Assembly: GCA_024278285.1 (NCBI GenBank)
Contig: JAJRTM010000452.1
Location: forward strand, 1-12,164
Source of the DNA: Planctomycetota bacterium
Lineage (GTDB): Bacteria > Planctomycetota > Planctomycetia > Planctomycetales > Planctomycetaceae
DNA length: 12,164 nt
Direction: 5' to 3'
The position numbers and the translations under genes were made by a program. The notes beneath the pieces are model-generated. The model worked only from the letters and a program-made list of their open reading frames with translations, made no database searches and was not told the origin of the DNA. Position 1 is the stretch's first letter. The number at the start of each line of letters is the position of its first letter. Below, in pieces: positions 1-8,106 of the stretch.

Positions 1-1055
1 CCGATGATGCTGATGGCATCGCTATCTGCAATTGCCTGGGCGACCGCTTTGGTGCCTGCATCGAACGGAGGCATTTCGAACACGCCCATCGGTCCATTCC
101 AGACAACCGTTTTCGCACCACGAACGGTATCTGCATACAGCTTGGCTGTTTCCGGGCCGATATCCAAACCTTCAAAATCGTCGGGAATTTCTCCTGCTTT
201 GACGACAACCTTATTGCACTCGGCATTAAAATCGTCGCCGCAATGCGTATCGGCGGGAAGCATCAGTTTATCGCCCCCCTTTTGAATTAACTCTTTAGCC
301 AAATCTACTTTATCTGGTTCAACAAGACTCTTTCCAATCGAACCACCCTGTGCGAGTGCAAACGTATAAGCCATCGCACCGCCGATTAGAATTTTATCGC
401 AGATGTCGAGCAAGTTGTCGATCACTTTGATCTTATCCGAAACCTTCGCTCCTCCCAGAATTGCAACGAAAGGATGCTGTGGATTGGCAATAACTTCGGT
501 CAGATATTTAATTTCTTTGGCAACAAGAAAGCCGACAACTTTTGGTTTTGAACCCATTGCTTCAGGGACAGCGACCATCGAGGCATCTTTACGATGGCAG
601 GTTCCGAAGGCATCGTTACAGTAAATATCTGCAAAGCCGGCCAACGTGGCTGCAAACTTGGTGTCGCCCTTTTTTTCGCCCTTGTTGAATCGCAAATTTT
701 CCAGAACGAGAACATCTCCATCTTTCAAGGCAGCGACTTTTGCAGAAGCATCTTCGCCGACGGTATCTGATGCAAACGCGACTGGTTTATCAAGCAGTTC
801 CCCCAACCGTTTAGCAACCGGTCGCAAACTGAACTTTGCATCCCCGGCAGAACCATCAGCCGCGGGGCGTCCTAAGTGACTCATTAAGATGAGCTGTCCA
901 CCTCTGCTGATGACCGATTTAATAGAATCAATCGCCATCGCAATGCGGCGGTCATCAGTAATTTGCTGTTGTTTATCGAGTGGAACATTGAAATCAACAC
1001 GCATCAAAACTTTTTTACCCGCGACATCAACATCTGCAATTGTTTTCTTAGCCAT
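1..1055 (-). CDS. pgk: Phosphoglycerate kinase, N-terminal 351 codons (cut by window edge)
   Basis: Encodes phosphoglycerate kinase, the cytoplasmic glycolytic enzyme that transfers phosphate between 1,3-bisphosphoglycerate and ADP. I translated it by hand from the ATG complementary to 1053-1055; the frame stays open to base 1. The family signature [10 protein letters not shown] lies at residues 16-25 (Arg19, Asp21, Asn23), followed by DDRRI at 34-38 and SHLGRP at 59-64, all parts of the 3-phosphoglycerate site. Further on are [14 protein letters not shown], the hinge motif [10 protein letters not shown] and, near the edge, WNGPMGVFE. Bacterial PGKs have about 395-400 residues, so roughly 45 residues and the final nucleotide-binding glycine motif lie outside the window. 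The upstream sequence AAGAGAAAAGATC before the ATG gives only a weak ribosome binding site. The gene follows the EF-hand gene on the same strand but is separated from it by a terminator, so it probably has its own promoter. Confidence 0.97.
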   Translation of the reverse strand, partial: MAKKTIADVDVAGKKVLMRVDFNVPLDKQQQITDDRRIAMAIDSIKSVISRGGQLILMSHLGRPAADGSAGDAKFSLRPVAKRLGELLDKPVAFASDTVGEDASAKVAALKDGDVLVLENLRFNKGEKKGDTKFAATLAGFADIYCNDAFGTCHRKDASMVAVPEAMGSKPKVVGFLVAKEIKYLTEVIANPQHPFVAILGGAKVSDKIKVIDNLLDICDKILIGGAMAYTFALAQGGSIGKSLVEPDKVDLAKELIQKGGDKLMLPADTHCGDDFNAECNKVVVKAGEIPDDFEGLDIGPETAKLYADTVRGAKTVVWNGPMGVFEMPPFDAGTKAVAQAIADSDAISII

Positions 1056-1221
1056 GATCTTTTCTCTTGGAATTTGTCTGGACATCTCACGTAAATAGGA
1101 ACAAATCAAAAATTGTTCGATTGGATCAAGCGATGATATTACAGACAGAAAACACATTTTTCCACTGTGGAGCAAAATGAATTCGTTTAATGGCAAGCCG
1201 AAGGCGACTGCGTAAACAGCT

Positions 1222-1316
1222 TTACCTGTATTTGAAAGTGTCGCACCGTGAAGAATCGCTGTTCTATCAGAAAAAACAAATCCAACCGAGTGACACATCA
1301 CTCGTCCTACAGGTAA
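1222..1316 (-). promoter_or_regulatory. Candidate structured leader or small RNA upstream of pgk
   Basis: A 9-base inverted repeat (TTACCTGTA at 1222-1230, TACAGGTAA at 1308-1316) could close a stem. Inside it is a perfect 7-bp hairpin with a 4-base loop (CGAGTGA at 1287-1293, TCACTCG at 1298-1304) and weaker small stems. On the minus strand this region begins just after the T-tract of the preceding terminator and ends 166 bases before pgk. It could be a 5' leader element of pgk or a separate small RNA. I recognise no known riboswitch motif. The rest of the 1056-1325 gap shows no gene. Confidence 0.3.
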
Positions 1317-1325
1317 GAGTTTAAT

Positions 1326-1352
1326 AGAAAAACCCGAGCCAAGTGGCTCGGG
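1326..1352 (-). terminator. Rho-independent terminator of the EF-hand gene
   Basis: There is a perfect 8-bp GC-rich stem (CCCGAGCC at 1333-1340, GGCTCGGG at 1345-1352) with a 4-base loop. Read on the minus strand it is followed at once by TTTTTCTATT. It lies 50 bases past the stop codon of the EF-hand gene and points the right way to end that transcript before pgk. Confidence 0.88.
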
Positions 1353-1401
1353 TCGGTTCTTCCATAGTCAAGCAGGACAGTTCGCATGTCTCTGAGAAGT
1401 T

Positions 1402-2130
1402 TTATTTTTTATCTGAAGGCGGTGTATGTTTATGATTGTGGCCATCAGATTTCTTATCGCCTGTCGGGCCGTGATGACCGCGACCACTATGTTCTCGCAT
1501 CATCTTTCCCATGAATTTTTTAATTTCGCTCTGCTCGATCTGGCCATCGCCGTTGGCATCGACTTTGTCGAACATTTCATTGACTCGTGCAATCGCTTCT
1601 TCTTTACTGATCTTTCCATCATTATTTTTATCCACTTCTTTGAAGCGATCAGCGAATCCACCGGGACCATGTGGAGGGCCGTGATGTCCTCTTTCGCCAG
1701 GCTTTCCGTCACGAGGTGGCTTGTCTCCATCTCTTGGAGGACGCTCACCATCGCGCGGCGGGCGTCCGTCTCGCGAGCCATGATGATGCCCCTCTTTTCC
1801 ATGTGGTGGTCTCCCATGTCCAGGAAACGCGAATTCATCGGGGGTTAAAATACCATCCCCATTTTTATCGAGCTTCTTCAACGCCGCCGTTGCGTTTTCC
1901 ATTTCTTCCGTTGAAATTTTCTTATCGCTGTTGGCATCTATCGCTTTAATGATAGCAGGAGGCCCCATGGGCCTGCCGTGGTGATTGCCTCGCTGCCCGC
2001 CTTTGCGTTGTCCACCATCACGTTGTCCCCCCGGACCACGGCCTTTATTCCCCTTTGGTGGTTCAGCAAATGCAAAGGCAGCTACCGATAAAGCGACAAG
2101 AAATAACCCCACAAACCGATTCATTCGCAT
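1402..2130 (-). CDS. Secreted four-EF-hand calcium-binding protein, His/Gly/Arg/Pro-rich
   Basis: A 242-residue protein with a classical signal peptide: basic start, hydrophobic core at about 6-20, and likely cleavage after AFA at 20-22. Four EF-hand loops are visible: DANSDKKISTEE (65-76), DKNGDGILTPDE (88-99), DKNNDGKISKEE (167-178) and DANGDGQIEQSE (191-202). They form two pairs, so the protein should bind calcium outside the cytoplasmic membrane. The pairs are separated by a low-complexity segment (about 103-158) with three PPRDG-type repeats and many His-Gly runs; the N-terminal part (24-58) and the C-terminus (213-242) are similarly basic and His-rich. The first loop has Lys instead of Gly at position 6, so it may bind calcium less well. 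The first ATG is preferred because GGGAG lies 6 bases upstream of it; the second, two codons later, is further away. Secreted EF-hand proteins of this style are common in planctomycetes. The function is unknown; the His-rich parts might bind metal. Confidence 0.9.
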   Translation of the reverse strand: MRMNRFVGLFLVALSVAAFAFAEPPKGNKGRGPGGQRDGGQRKGGQRGNHHGRPMGPPAIIKAIDANSDKKISTEEMENATAALKKLDKNGDGILTPDEFAFPGHGRPPHGKEGHHHGSRDGRPPRDGERPPRDGDKPPRDGKPGERGHHGPPHGPGGFADRFKEVDKNNDGKISKEEAIARVNEMFDKVDANGDGQIEQSEIKKFMGKMMREHSGRGHHGPTGDKKSDGHNHKHTPPSDKK

Positions 2131-2154
2131 CTCATTCTCCCACCATGTTAGACC

Positions 2155-2183
2155 ATTAAATCGGATTAAAACCGACGTTGTAA
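2155..2183 (-). promoter_or_regulatory. Possible sigma-70-type promoter of the EF-hand gene
   Basis: On the minus strand TTACAA (2178-2183) and TTTAAT (2155-2160) are separated by 17 bases and would start transcription about 20 bases before the ATG at 2130. The -10 box matches consensus at 5 of 6 positions but the -35 box at only 3 of 6. The rest of the leader (2184-2345) shows nothing I can name. Confidence 0.3.
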
Positions 2184-2345
2184 GACATACCCGGCCCGCT
2201 TGCCACTACTGTGAAAGGCCTGTAGCATTTAACAGTCTGAAACGGGCAATGTTTCGTTTATTCCACATCAATGAAGAAAATAGAGACAAATAAGCCAGAA
2301 CTTAATCAGATCCAGTTTATTTATTTTTTCAGGGTAACGATTTTC

Positions 2346-2366
2346 CTCGTCCCCAAGCTCCTGCTT
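2346..2366. repeat. Half copy of the CGTTCCCAAGC hairpin family
   Basis: This segment matches the left arm and loop of the complete hairpin at 9359-9388 (read from the other strand) with one substitution, CTCGTCCCCAAGC instead of CTCGTTCCCAAGC. The right arm is missing: the sequence changes to CATGCTGG where GGGAACGAG is expected. The copy looks truncated at the edge of the nested palindromic element that follows. Confidence 0.5.
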
Positions 2367-2626
2367 CATGCTGGGCTGGTAAATAAGCCAGAAAATGGGG
2401 AAGTCAGGGTATTTTCGTGTTGAGAAACTGTTGCGAAAAATAGCGGTTTCGTGTGCCACGGCTCTGTGAGCCGTGTTGCGTTGGAGTGGGATTATCTTGC
2501 TGAAAATCAAGCTTGATTTTCAGTTCGCACGGCTCACAGAGCCGTGGCACACACCGGGGATCATAAAACAAAGCGCAACAATACAACTGACAACAACTTA
2601 AGAAATTTACCAGCCCTGCTTCATGC
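2361..2626. repeat. MITE-like nested palindromic element with flanking direct repeats
   Basis: The 11-base sequence CTGCTTCATGC occurs at 2361-2371 and again at 2616-2626. Between the copies lie inverted ends GGCTGGTAAAT (2374-2384) and ATTTACCAGCC (2605-2615). Inside are a 25-bp perfect inverted repeat and a central palindrome, listed separately. Short inverted ends bounded by direct repeats are the layout of a non-autonomous transposable element with target duplication, though a 2-base offset on the left makes this imperfect. There is no transposase gene. Short ORFs across it are not convincing. Confidence 0.45.
2451..2552. repeat. 25-bp perfect inverted repeat around a palindrome
   Basis: The left arm at 2451-2475 begins GTGTGCCACGGCTCTGTGAG; the right arm at 2528-2552 is its exact reverse complement. 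Each arm also contains its own small dyad, CGGCTCTGTGAGCCG. At the centre (2500-2523) is a 24-bp perfect palindrome around AAGCTT. The whole can fold into a very stable long hairpin on either strand, or extrude as a cruciform. Confidence 0.85.
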
Positions 2627-2687
2627 CGGTACTGAAAATCATCGAAAACAATGAAAACTCACCGGAAGGAGAACCTTCCCAGCCGTC

Positions 2688-2713
2688 CGTTCCCAAGCTG
2701 GAGCTTGGGAACG
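2688..2713. repeat. Complete CGTTCCCAAGC palindromic hairpin
   Basis: Two 12-bp arms, CGTTCCCAAGCT (2688-2699) and AGCTTGGGAACG (2702-2713), are separated by GG. The same core occurs at 9359-9388 and, truncated, at 2346-2366, so this is a dispersed intergenic repeat family and not a unique site. Confidence 0.75.
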
Positions 2714-2734
2714 AGGAGAATTAAGGTTGTCTGA

Positions 2735-2811
2735 TAGGGTCCGCTACTCGCGGACCACTGCATGAAATAGGGGGATCCACTTCCCATCGTGATCCGCAAT
2801 AGCGGACCCTA
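2735..2811. repeat. Paired GGTCCGC hairpins in inverted orientation
   Basis: TAGGGTCCGCTA at 2735-2746 is the reverse complement of 2800-2811. Each end is also a hairpin by itself: GGTCCGC/GCGGACC at 2738-2744 and 2750-2756, and GATCCGC/GCGGACC at 2791-2797 and 2802-2808 with one mismatch. The unit lies 24 bases past the gmd stop codon on the minus strand and might help end that transcript, but no T-tract follows. Confidence 0.65.
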
Positions 2812-2834
2812 CAGTTGGGCTGAATGGTTACTTT

Positions 2835-3806
2835 TCAGGAAGCTAAGAGATCCAGATCATGCATCACCATCATTTCGACCAGTTCCTCGAATTTGATGGT
2901 CGGTTCCCAGCCCAAAATTTCTTTCGATTTGGTGGCATCCCCCAATAACAAATGCACTTCGGCTGGACGATAAAATTGAGGGTCCGTCACGACGTAATCT
3001 TCGTAGTTCAATCCTGCGAATTCAAAAGCGAGTTGGCAGAACTCTCGTACCGAATTCGTTTCGCCAGTCGCGATCACAAAATCTTCGGGACAATCCTGTT
3101 GAAGCATCAAGTGCATCGCTTGCACGTAATCCCCTGCAAAACCCCAGTCACGCTTGGCATCTAAATTACCAAGCGGCAGTTCCTTCAACTCGCCTCTTTT
3201 AATACGTGCTACATAAGAGGTGATTTTTCGTGTCACAAATTCAAACCCTCTGCGGGGCGATTCATGGTTAAACAAAATGCCCGAGGCAACAAACATTTTG
3301 TACGCTTCACGGTAATTGCGAGAAAGATCAAAACCGGTCACTTTTGAAATCCCGTAGGGCGAACGAGGGTAGAACCGCGTTTTTTCCGTTTGTGGCACTT
3401 CGTTCGCATGACCGAACATTTCGCTCGAACCTGCAAAATAAATACGACACTTCGGAACAAGTTGCTTTGCACATTCAAGAACAAAATGAGTTCCATCGAT
3501 GTTCGTTCGAAATGTCGAAAAGGCATCATCAAACGAATACGAAACAAAACTCTGAGCCGCCAGGTGATACAATTCATCGGGCTGCACTTCTGAAACGACA
3601 CTGAACAAACTCGGAAACCTTTCCAGAGACGCAGCATGCAAATGCAAACGATCAATAAAACCGGAAAGCCGTTGCAGCCGATGCGTCGGATCTTCCAACG
3701 CCACCCGGCGGACAATGCCATGCACTTCGTAGCCCAAATCGAGCAAGTGTTCTGCCAGATAAGAACCATCCTGCCCGGTAATCCCGGTAATCAACGCCAC
3801 CTTCAT
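2835..3806 (-). CDS. gmd: GDP-mannose 4,6-dehydratase
   Basis: A 323-residue cytoplasmic enzyme of the extended short-chain dehydrogenase family. GMD converts GDP-D-mannose to GDP-4-dehydro-6-deoxy-D-mannose, the precursor of GDP-fucose, GDP-rhamnose and related deoxysugars for surface glycans. The N-terminal Rossmann motif GITGQDG (8-14) binds NADP. The catalytic set is visible as SSE (127-129) and YGISK (Tyr151, Lys155). The signatures LAAQSFV (82-88), HESPRRG (181-187) and GNLDAKRDWGFAGDYV (213-228) are typical of GMD. The family usually has 340-370 residues; this one is slightly short but seems complete. AAAGG lies 6 bases before the ATG. The partner reductase or epimerase is not next to it. 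The gene diverges from thiC across 245 bases; a -10-like TATGAT (complement of 3857-3862) could drive it, but I see no matching -35 box. Confidence 0.95.
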   Translation of the reverse strand: MKVALITGITGQDGSYLAEHLLDLGYEVHGIVRRVALEDPTHRLQRLSGFIDRLHLHAASLERFPSLFSVVSEVQPDELYHLAAQSFVSYSFDDAFSTFRTNIDGTHFVLECAKQLVPKCRIYFAGSSEMFGHANEVPQTEKTRFYPRSPYGISKVTGFDLSRNYREAYKMFVASGILFNHESPRRGFEFVTRKITSYVARIKRGELKELPLGNLDAKRDWGFAGDYVQAMHLMLQQDCPEDFVIATGETNSVREFCQLAFEFAGLNYEDYVVTDPQFYRPAEVHLLLGDATKSKEILGWEPTIKFEELVEMMVMHDLDLLAS

Positions 3807-3971
3807 TCTTAACCTTTCAACCTTTGATTATTCAAAATGTTACCGCTCTTTGCTGTATCATAGTAGGTTAGGATCGCAAAGCGTATCTCGACAAATATTG
3901 CATCTATCTTCGCAAATAGCATCCAGCCGGAATAAAAATGTCTTTCTGACTGTTTTTCTTGTGGAAAGTCC

Positions 3972-3977
3972 TATAAT
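3972..3977 (+). promoter_or_regulatory. -10 box of a probable thiC promoter
   Basis: A perfect TATAAT would start transcription near 3984, giving a leader of roughly 68 bases before the thiC ATG. The -35 region is poor; the nearest candidate is CTGACT at 3946-3951 with a wide 20-base spacer. No TPP riboswitch signature (CTGAGA and its partner segment) is visible anywhere between the gmd and thiC starts. Confidence 0.5.
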
Positions 3978-4013
3978 ACGCACTGGGTTTTCTCCAACTG
4001 AATGTAAACTGAC

Positions 4014-4032
4014 AAAATCAACGATTTTTTTT
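4014..4032 (+). other. Short A/T-rich hairpin with T-tract in the thiC leader
   Basis: AAAATC (4014-4019), a 3-base loop and GATTTT (4023-4028) run into further Ts up to 4032, 19 bases before the thiC ATG. It has the form of a very weak intrinsic terminator or attenuator. With so few GC pairs it may simply be a chance A/T-rich stretch. Confidence 0.2.
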
Positions 4033-4051
4033 AATACATCGGAACTCATCA

Positions 4052-5854
<1,803 letters not shown>

Positions 5855-5882
5855 TTAATCTCGTCAAATATTTTCTGAATCA

Positions 5883-5888
5883 TATAAT
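5883..5888 (+). promoter_or_regulatory. Possible -10 box for the acyltransferase gene
   Basis: TATAAT occurs 76 bases before the ATG at 5965, in the short gap after thiC. I see no good -35 hexamer at the right distance. There is also no intrinsic terminator between thiC and the acyltransferase, so read-through from thiC is possible. Confidence 0.3.
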
Positions 5889-5964
5889 GGGCCCAAAAAC
5901 AGCAAGGCATGCAAACAAGTAGAATTTCATCGTTGAAGCTACTGAGAAATATATAAGCTGGCAA

Positions 5965-7788
5965 ATGAATTACACAAGCGTTAACAGCTACCGAAAAGAT
6001 ATTGATGGGCTAAGGGCGGTTGCTGTTTTAGCTGTCATGTTTTTCCATTTCGGATTTCTGCCAAATGGATACCTTGGGGTAGATGTTTTTTTCGTTATCA
6101 GTGGTTATTTAATCACGGGAACAATATATAACGAATTGTCTGAAAATCGCTTCTCGATGGTTAACTTCTATCTCCGGAGGATAAGAAGAATTATACCATT
6201 GGCATTATTCATATCATTTGTCTCACTGATAATTGGTATTGCCACAATGCTACCGGATGATCTGGAAAACCTAGCTCAATCAGTTGTGGCTACTAATTTA
6301 TTTAGCAACAATATATTACAGGCGATTACAACGAAGAATTATTGGGAAGTTGTTAATGAATATAAACCGTTAATGCACACATGGAGCCTTGGAATAGAGG
6401 AGCAATTCTACTTATTCTACCCACTGTTACTCCTGCTTGTAGAAAAAAAGAAGCGAACATGGATTTTGCCCATGCTGATAATCCTGACCGTTGCTTCATT
6501 CGCCTTATACGTTTCACCAACGTACAGCGACTACAAAAAGTTTTACTTGATCCCTTTTCGTTTTTATGAATTGTCAGCTGGAGGCATTGCAGCCATTTGC
6601 TTAAACAATAAGCTAATTGTTCACAGATATTCCTTTCTTCTTCTTGCTGGCTTGCTTTTTGTCTTATTTACTGACTTGAGCTTTATGCTGAGTCAGCAAG
6701 CCCTATTGCCAATTGTCATTTTATTAACCCTGGGGATTATTGCCTCATCAAATAACGAAAGTAAATTGTCTTCATTTGTTTTGAAAAATAAAGTAATGGT
6801 TTTTGCCGGCTTAATAAGCTTCAGCTTATATATGTGGCACCAGGTTTTACTGGCGTATTCCCGGTACTTCATCGTTCAAGAATTAGAAACATCTCACTTG
6901 GCTGTGATATTCATTGTCACGGTGCTTTTTTCAATATTATCCTGGAAATATATCGAACAACCATTCAGAAACAAGAAACGAATTAGTACCAAAACATTGC
7001 TGTTGTCTTTAAGTATTTCATTTATGGTGATAAATTCAACAGCATTCTATATATATTTGAAGAGGGGGATATTAAAAGATATTCCCGAATTAGGAATTAC
7101 AAAAGATCAGGCAAGTAGAAATATAAATGCAAAGTATAACACCAGGGTATTTAAGAACGACAAGAGTTTTGGCATTAGTGATAAAATACGCGTTCTTGTC
7201 ATAGGAAATAGCTTTGCAAGAGATTGGGTTAATGTCTTACTCGAATCAAAGTACAAGGATGACCTGGATATCTCTTATATTATTCGCCCTTTTGATCATC
7301 AAGAGCTAAAGCAGAGGGCGCAAGATGCAGATATCATATTTTATTCAACCGCAAATAAATCAGATGTAATGAAACTAGGTTTAGATATTTCCAAGCTCTT
7401 TGTGGTCGGCACTAAAAACTACGGCACCAGCTCAGGCATCTTTTACAACTATCGAGGAAATAATTACTTCAAGCAAAGAACTCTAATGGACAAGGGGTAT
7501 TGGAAAAGGAATGAAGAATTGTCTGCTGAATGGAAAGGGAGATATATTAATTATATCGAAAAAATTATCGATAATAATAAAACGGTCCCCGTTTTTACTC
7601 CAGACAATAAATTTATTAGTCAAGACTGCCGGCATTTCACAAAAGCGGGAGCCAAATATTTCGCTAAGTTATTTGAAAAGAAGCTTGGCTCAATATTCGA
7701 ATCTGCAAGAAGTAAAAGAGGCATGTACAGTCGGCACGCGCCGCGTGCAACTGATCCCAATAATGATCGCATTTCTATCCACCCCTAA
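5965..7788 (+). CDS. Membrane O-acyltransferase (OafA/AT3 type) with C-terminal SGNH domain
   Basis: A 607-residue integral membrane protein. The N-terminal AT3 domain (about 8-365) has the hallmarks RKDIDGLRAVAV (10-21), the likely catalytic His28 in FFHFG, GVDVFFVISGYL (38-49), HTWSLGIEEQFYLFYP (138-153), SLYMWH (287-292) and WKYIEQPFR (327-335), with roughly ten hydrophobic segments between. The C-terminal part (about 405-575) is an SGNH-hydrolase-like domain: IGNSFARDW (413-421) with nucleophile Ser416, and DCRHFT with Asp554 and His557. In OafA-type proteins such fusions move acyl groups across the membrane and onto O-antigen or another surface glycan; the substrate here is unknown. The gene is visibly A/T-rich (30% GC by hand count at 7081-7140, against 57% in thiC at 5041-5100), which suggests acquisition by transfer. 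The last 20 or so codons are GC-rich and unlike the rest, as if the frame ran on into resident DNA. No good ribosome binding site precedes the ATG. Confidence 0.92.
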   Translation: MNYTSVNSYRKDIDGLRAVAVLAVMFFHFGFLPNGYLGVDVFFVISGYLITGTIYNELSENRFSMVNFYLRRIRRIIPLALFISFVSLIIGIATMLPDDLENLAQSVVATNLFSNNILQAITTKNYWEVVNEYKPLMHTWSLGIEEQFYLFYPLLLLLVEKKKRTWILPMLIILTVASFALYVSPTYSDYKKFYLIPFRFYELSAGGIAAICLNNKLIVHRYSFLLLAGLLFVLFTDLSFMLSQQALLPIVILLTLGIIASSNNESKLSSFVLKNKVMVFAGLISFSLYMWHQVLLAYSRYFIVQELETSHLAVIFIVTVLFSILSWKYIEQPFRNKKRISTKTLLLSLSISFMVINSTAFYIYLKRGILKDIPELGITKDQASRNINAKYNTRVFKNDKSFGISDKIRVLVIGNSFARDWVNVLLESKYKDDLDISYIIRPFDHQELKQRAQDADIIFYSTANKSDVMKLGLDISKLFVVGTKNYGTSSGIFYNYRGNNYFKQRTLMDKGYWKRNEELSAEWKGRYINYIEKIIDNNKTVPVFTPDNKFISQDCRHFTKAGAKYFAKLFEKKLGSIFESARSKRGMYSRHAPRATDPNNDRISIHP

Positions 7789-7813
7789 CCCGGCATATCC
7801 GGAGCCAAACAAG

Positions 7814-7923
7814 TTTCAGGCGAGCCGGGTCAGTGATGACCCTGGTAACTTTCAAGTGCCAATTGGTTGCTGAGATGTAACAGCAGAGTTACCAGGGGGT
7901 TAACACCCCCGGCTCGCCTGAAA
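7814..7923. repeat. Branched inverted repeat downstream of the acyltransferase
   Basis: A 16-bp perfect outer stem (TTTCAGGCGAGCCGGG at 7814-7829, its complement at 7908-7923) encloses an 11-bp stem (CCCTGGTAACT at 7840-7850, AGTTACCAGGG at 7887-7897). Inside that are CCAATTGG (7859-7866) and a 5-bp TGCTG/CAGCA stem. It begins 25 bases after the acyltransferase stop and is joined directly to the 43-base module that follows. No T-tract marks it as an intrinsic terminator. Confidence 0.75.
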
Positions 7924-7925
7924 AG

Positions 7926-7968
7926 ATCCTGCCACTTATGCGCAACATTTCATTGATAATATACTAAA
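7926..7968. repeat. 43-base dispersed module, copy 1
   Basis: Begins ATCCTGCCACTT and contains CATTTCATTGATAA; 38 of 43 positions match copy 2 at 11807-11849. A small hairpin (GCGTG at 7969-7973, CACGC at 7977-7981) follows directly. Together with the preceding inverted repeat it forms a unit of about 155 bases. It contains no credible ORF. Confidence 0.7.
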
Positions 7969-8010
7969 GCGTGGTTCACGCCCAACCTGCCGTACTGGTG
8001 CACTTGCGTT

Positions 8011-8058
8011 ATAATAAAAAAAGCGGCAGGAGTTGCTTCCGTGCAACTCCTGCCGCTT
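8011..8058 (-). terminator. Rho-independent terminator of the OmpA-like gene
   Basis: There is a 16-bp perfect stem (AAGCGGCAGGAGTTGC at 8021-8036, complement at 8043-8058) with a 6-base loop. On the minus strand it is followed by TTTTTATTAT. It lies 48 bases past the stop codon of the OmpA-like gene and faces the right way to end it. Confidence 0.92.
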
Positions 8059-8106
8059 ATCCATTTGCATTCCCGTTTTGGGCATCCATGCCCGGGGAAT
8101 GACTTT

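Noticed and set aside
2268..2586. Two short minus-strand ORFs (80 and 60 residues) in the repeat cluster
   Set aside because: Both consist largely of translated inverted repeats, have no ribosome binding site and overlap each other.
3807..4051. TPP riboswitch upstream of thiC
   Set aside because: Looked for CTGAGA and the matching GAACCTGAT-type segment on the plus strand; neither is present.
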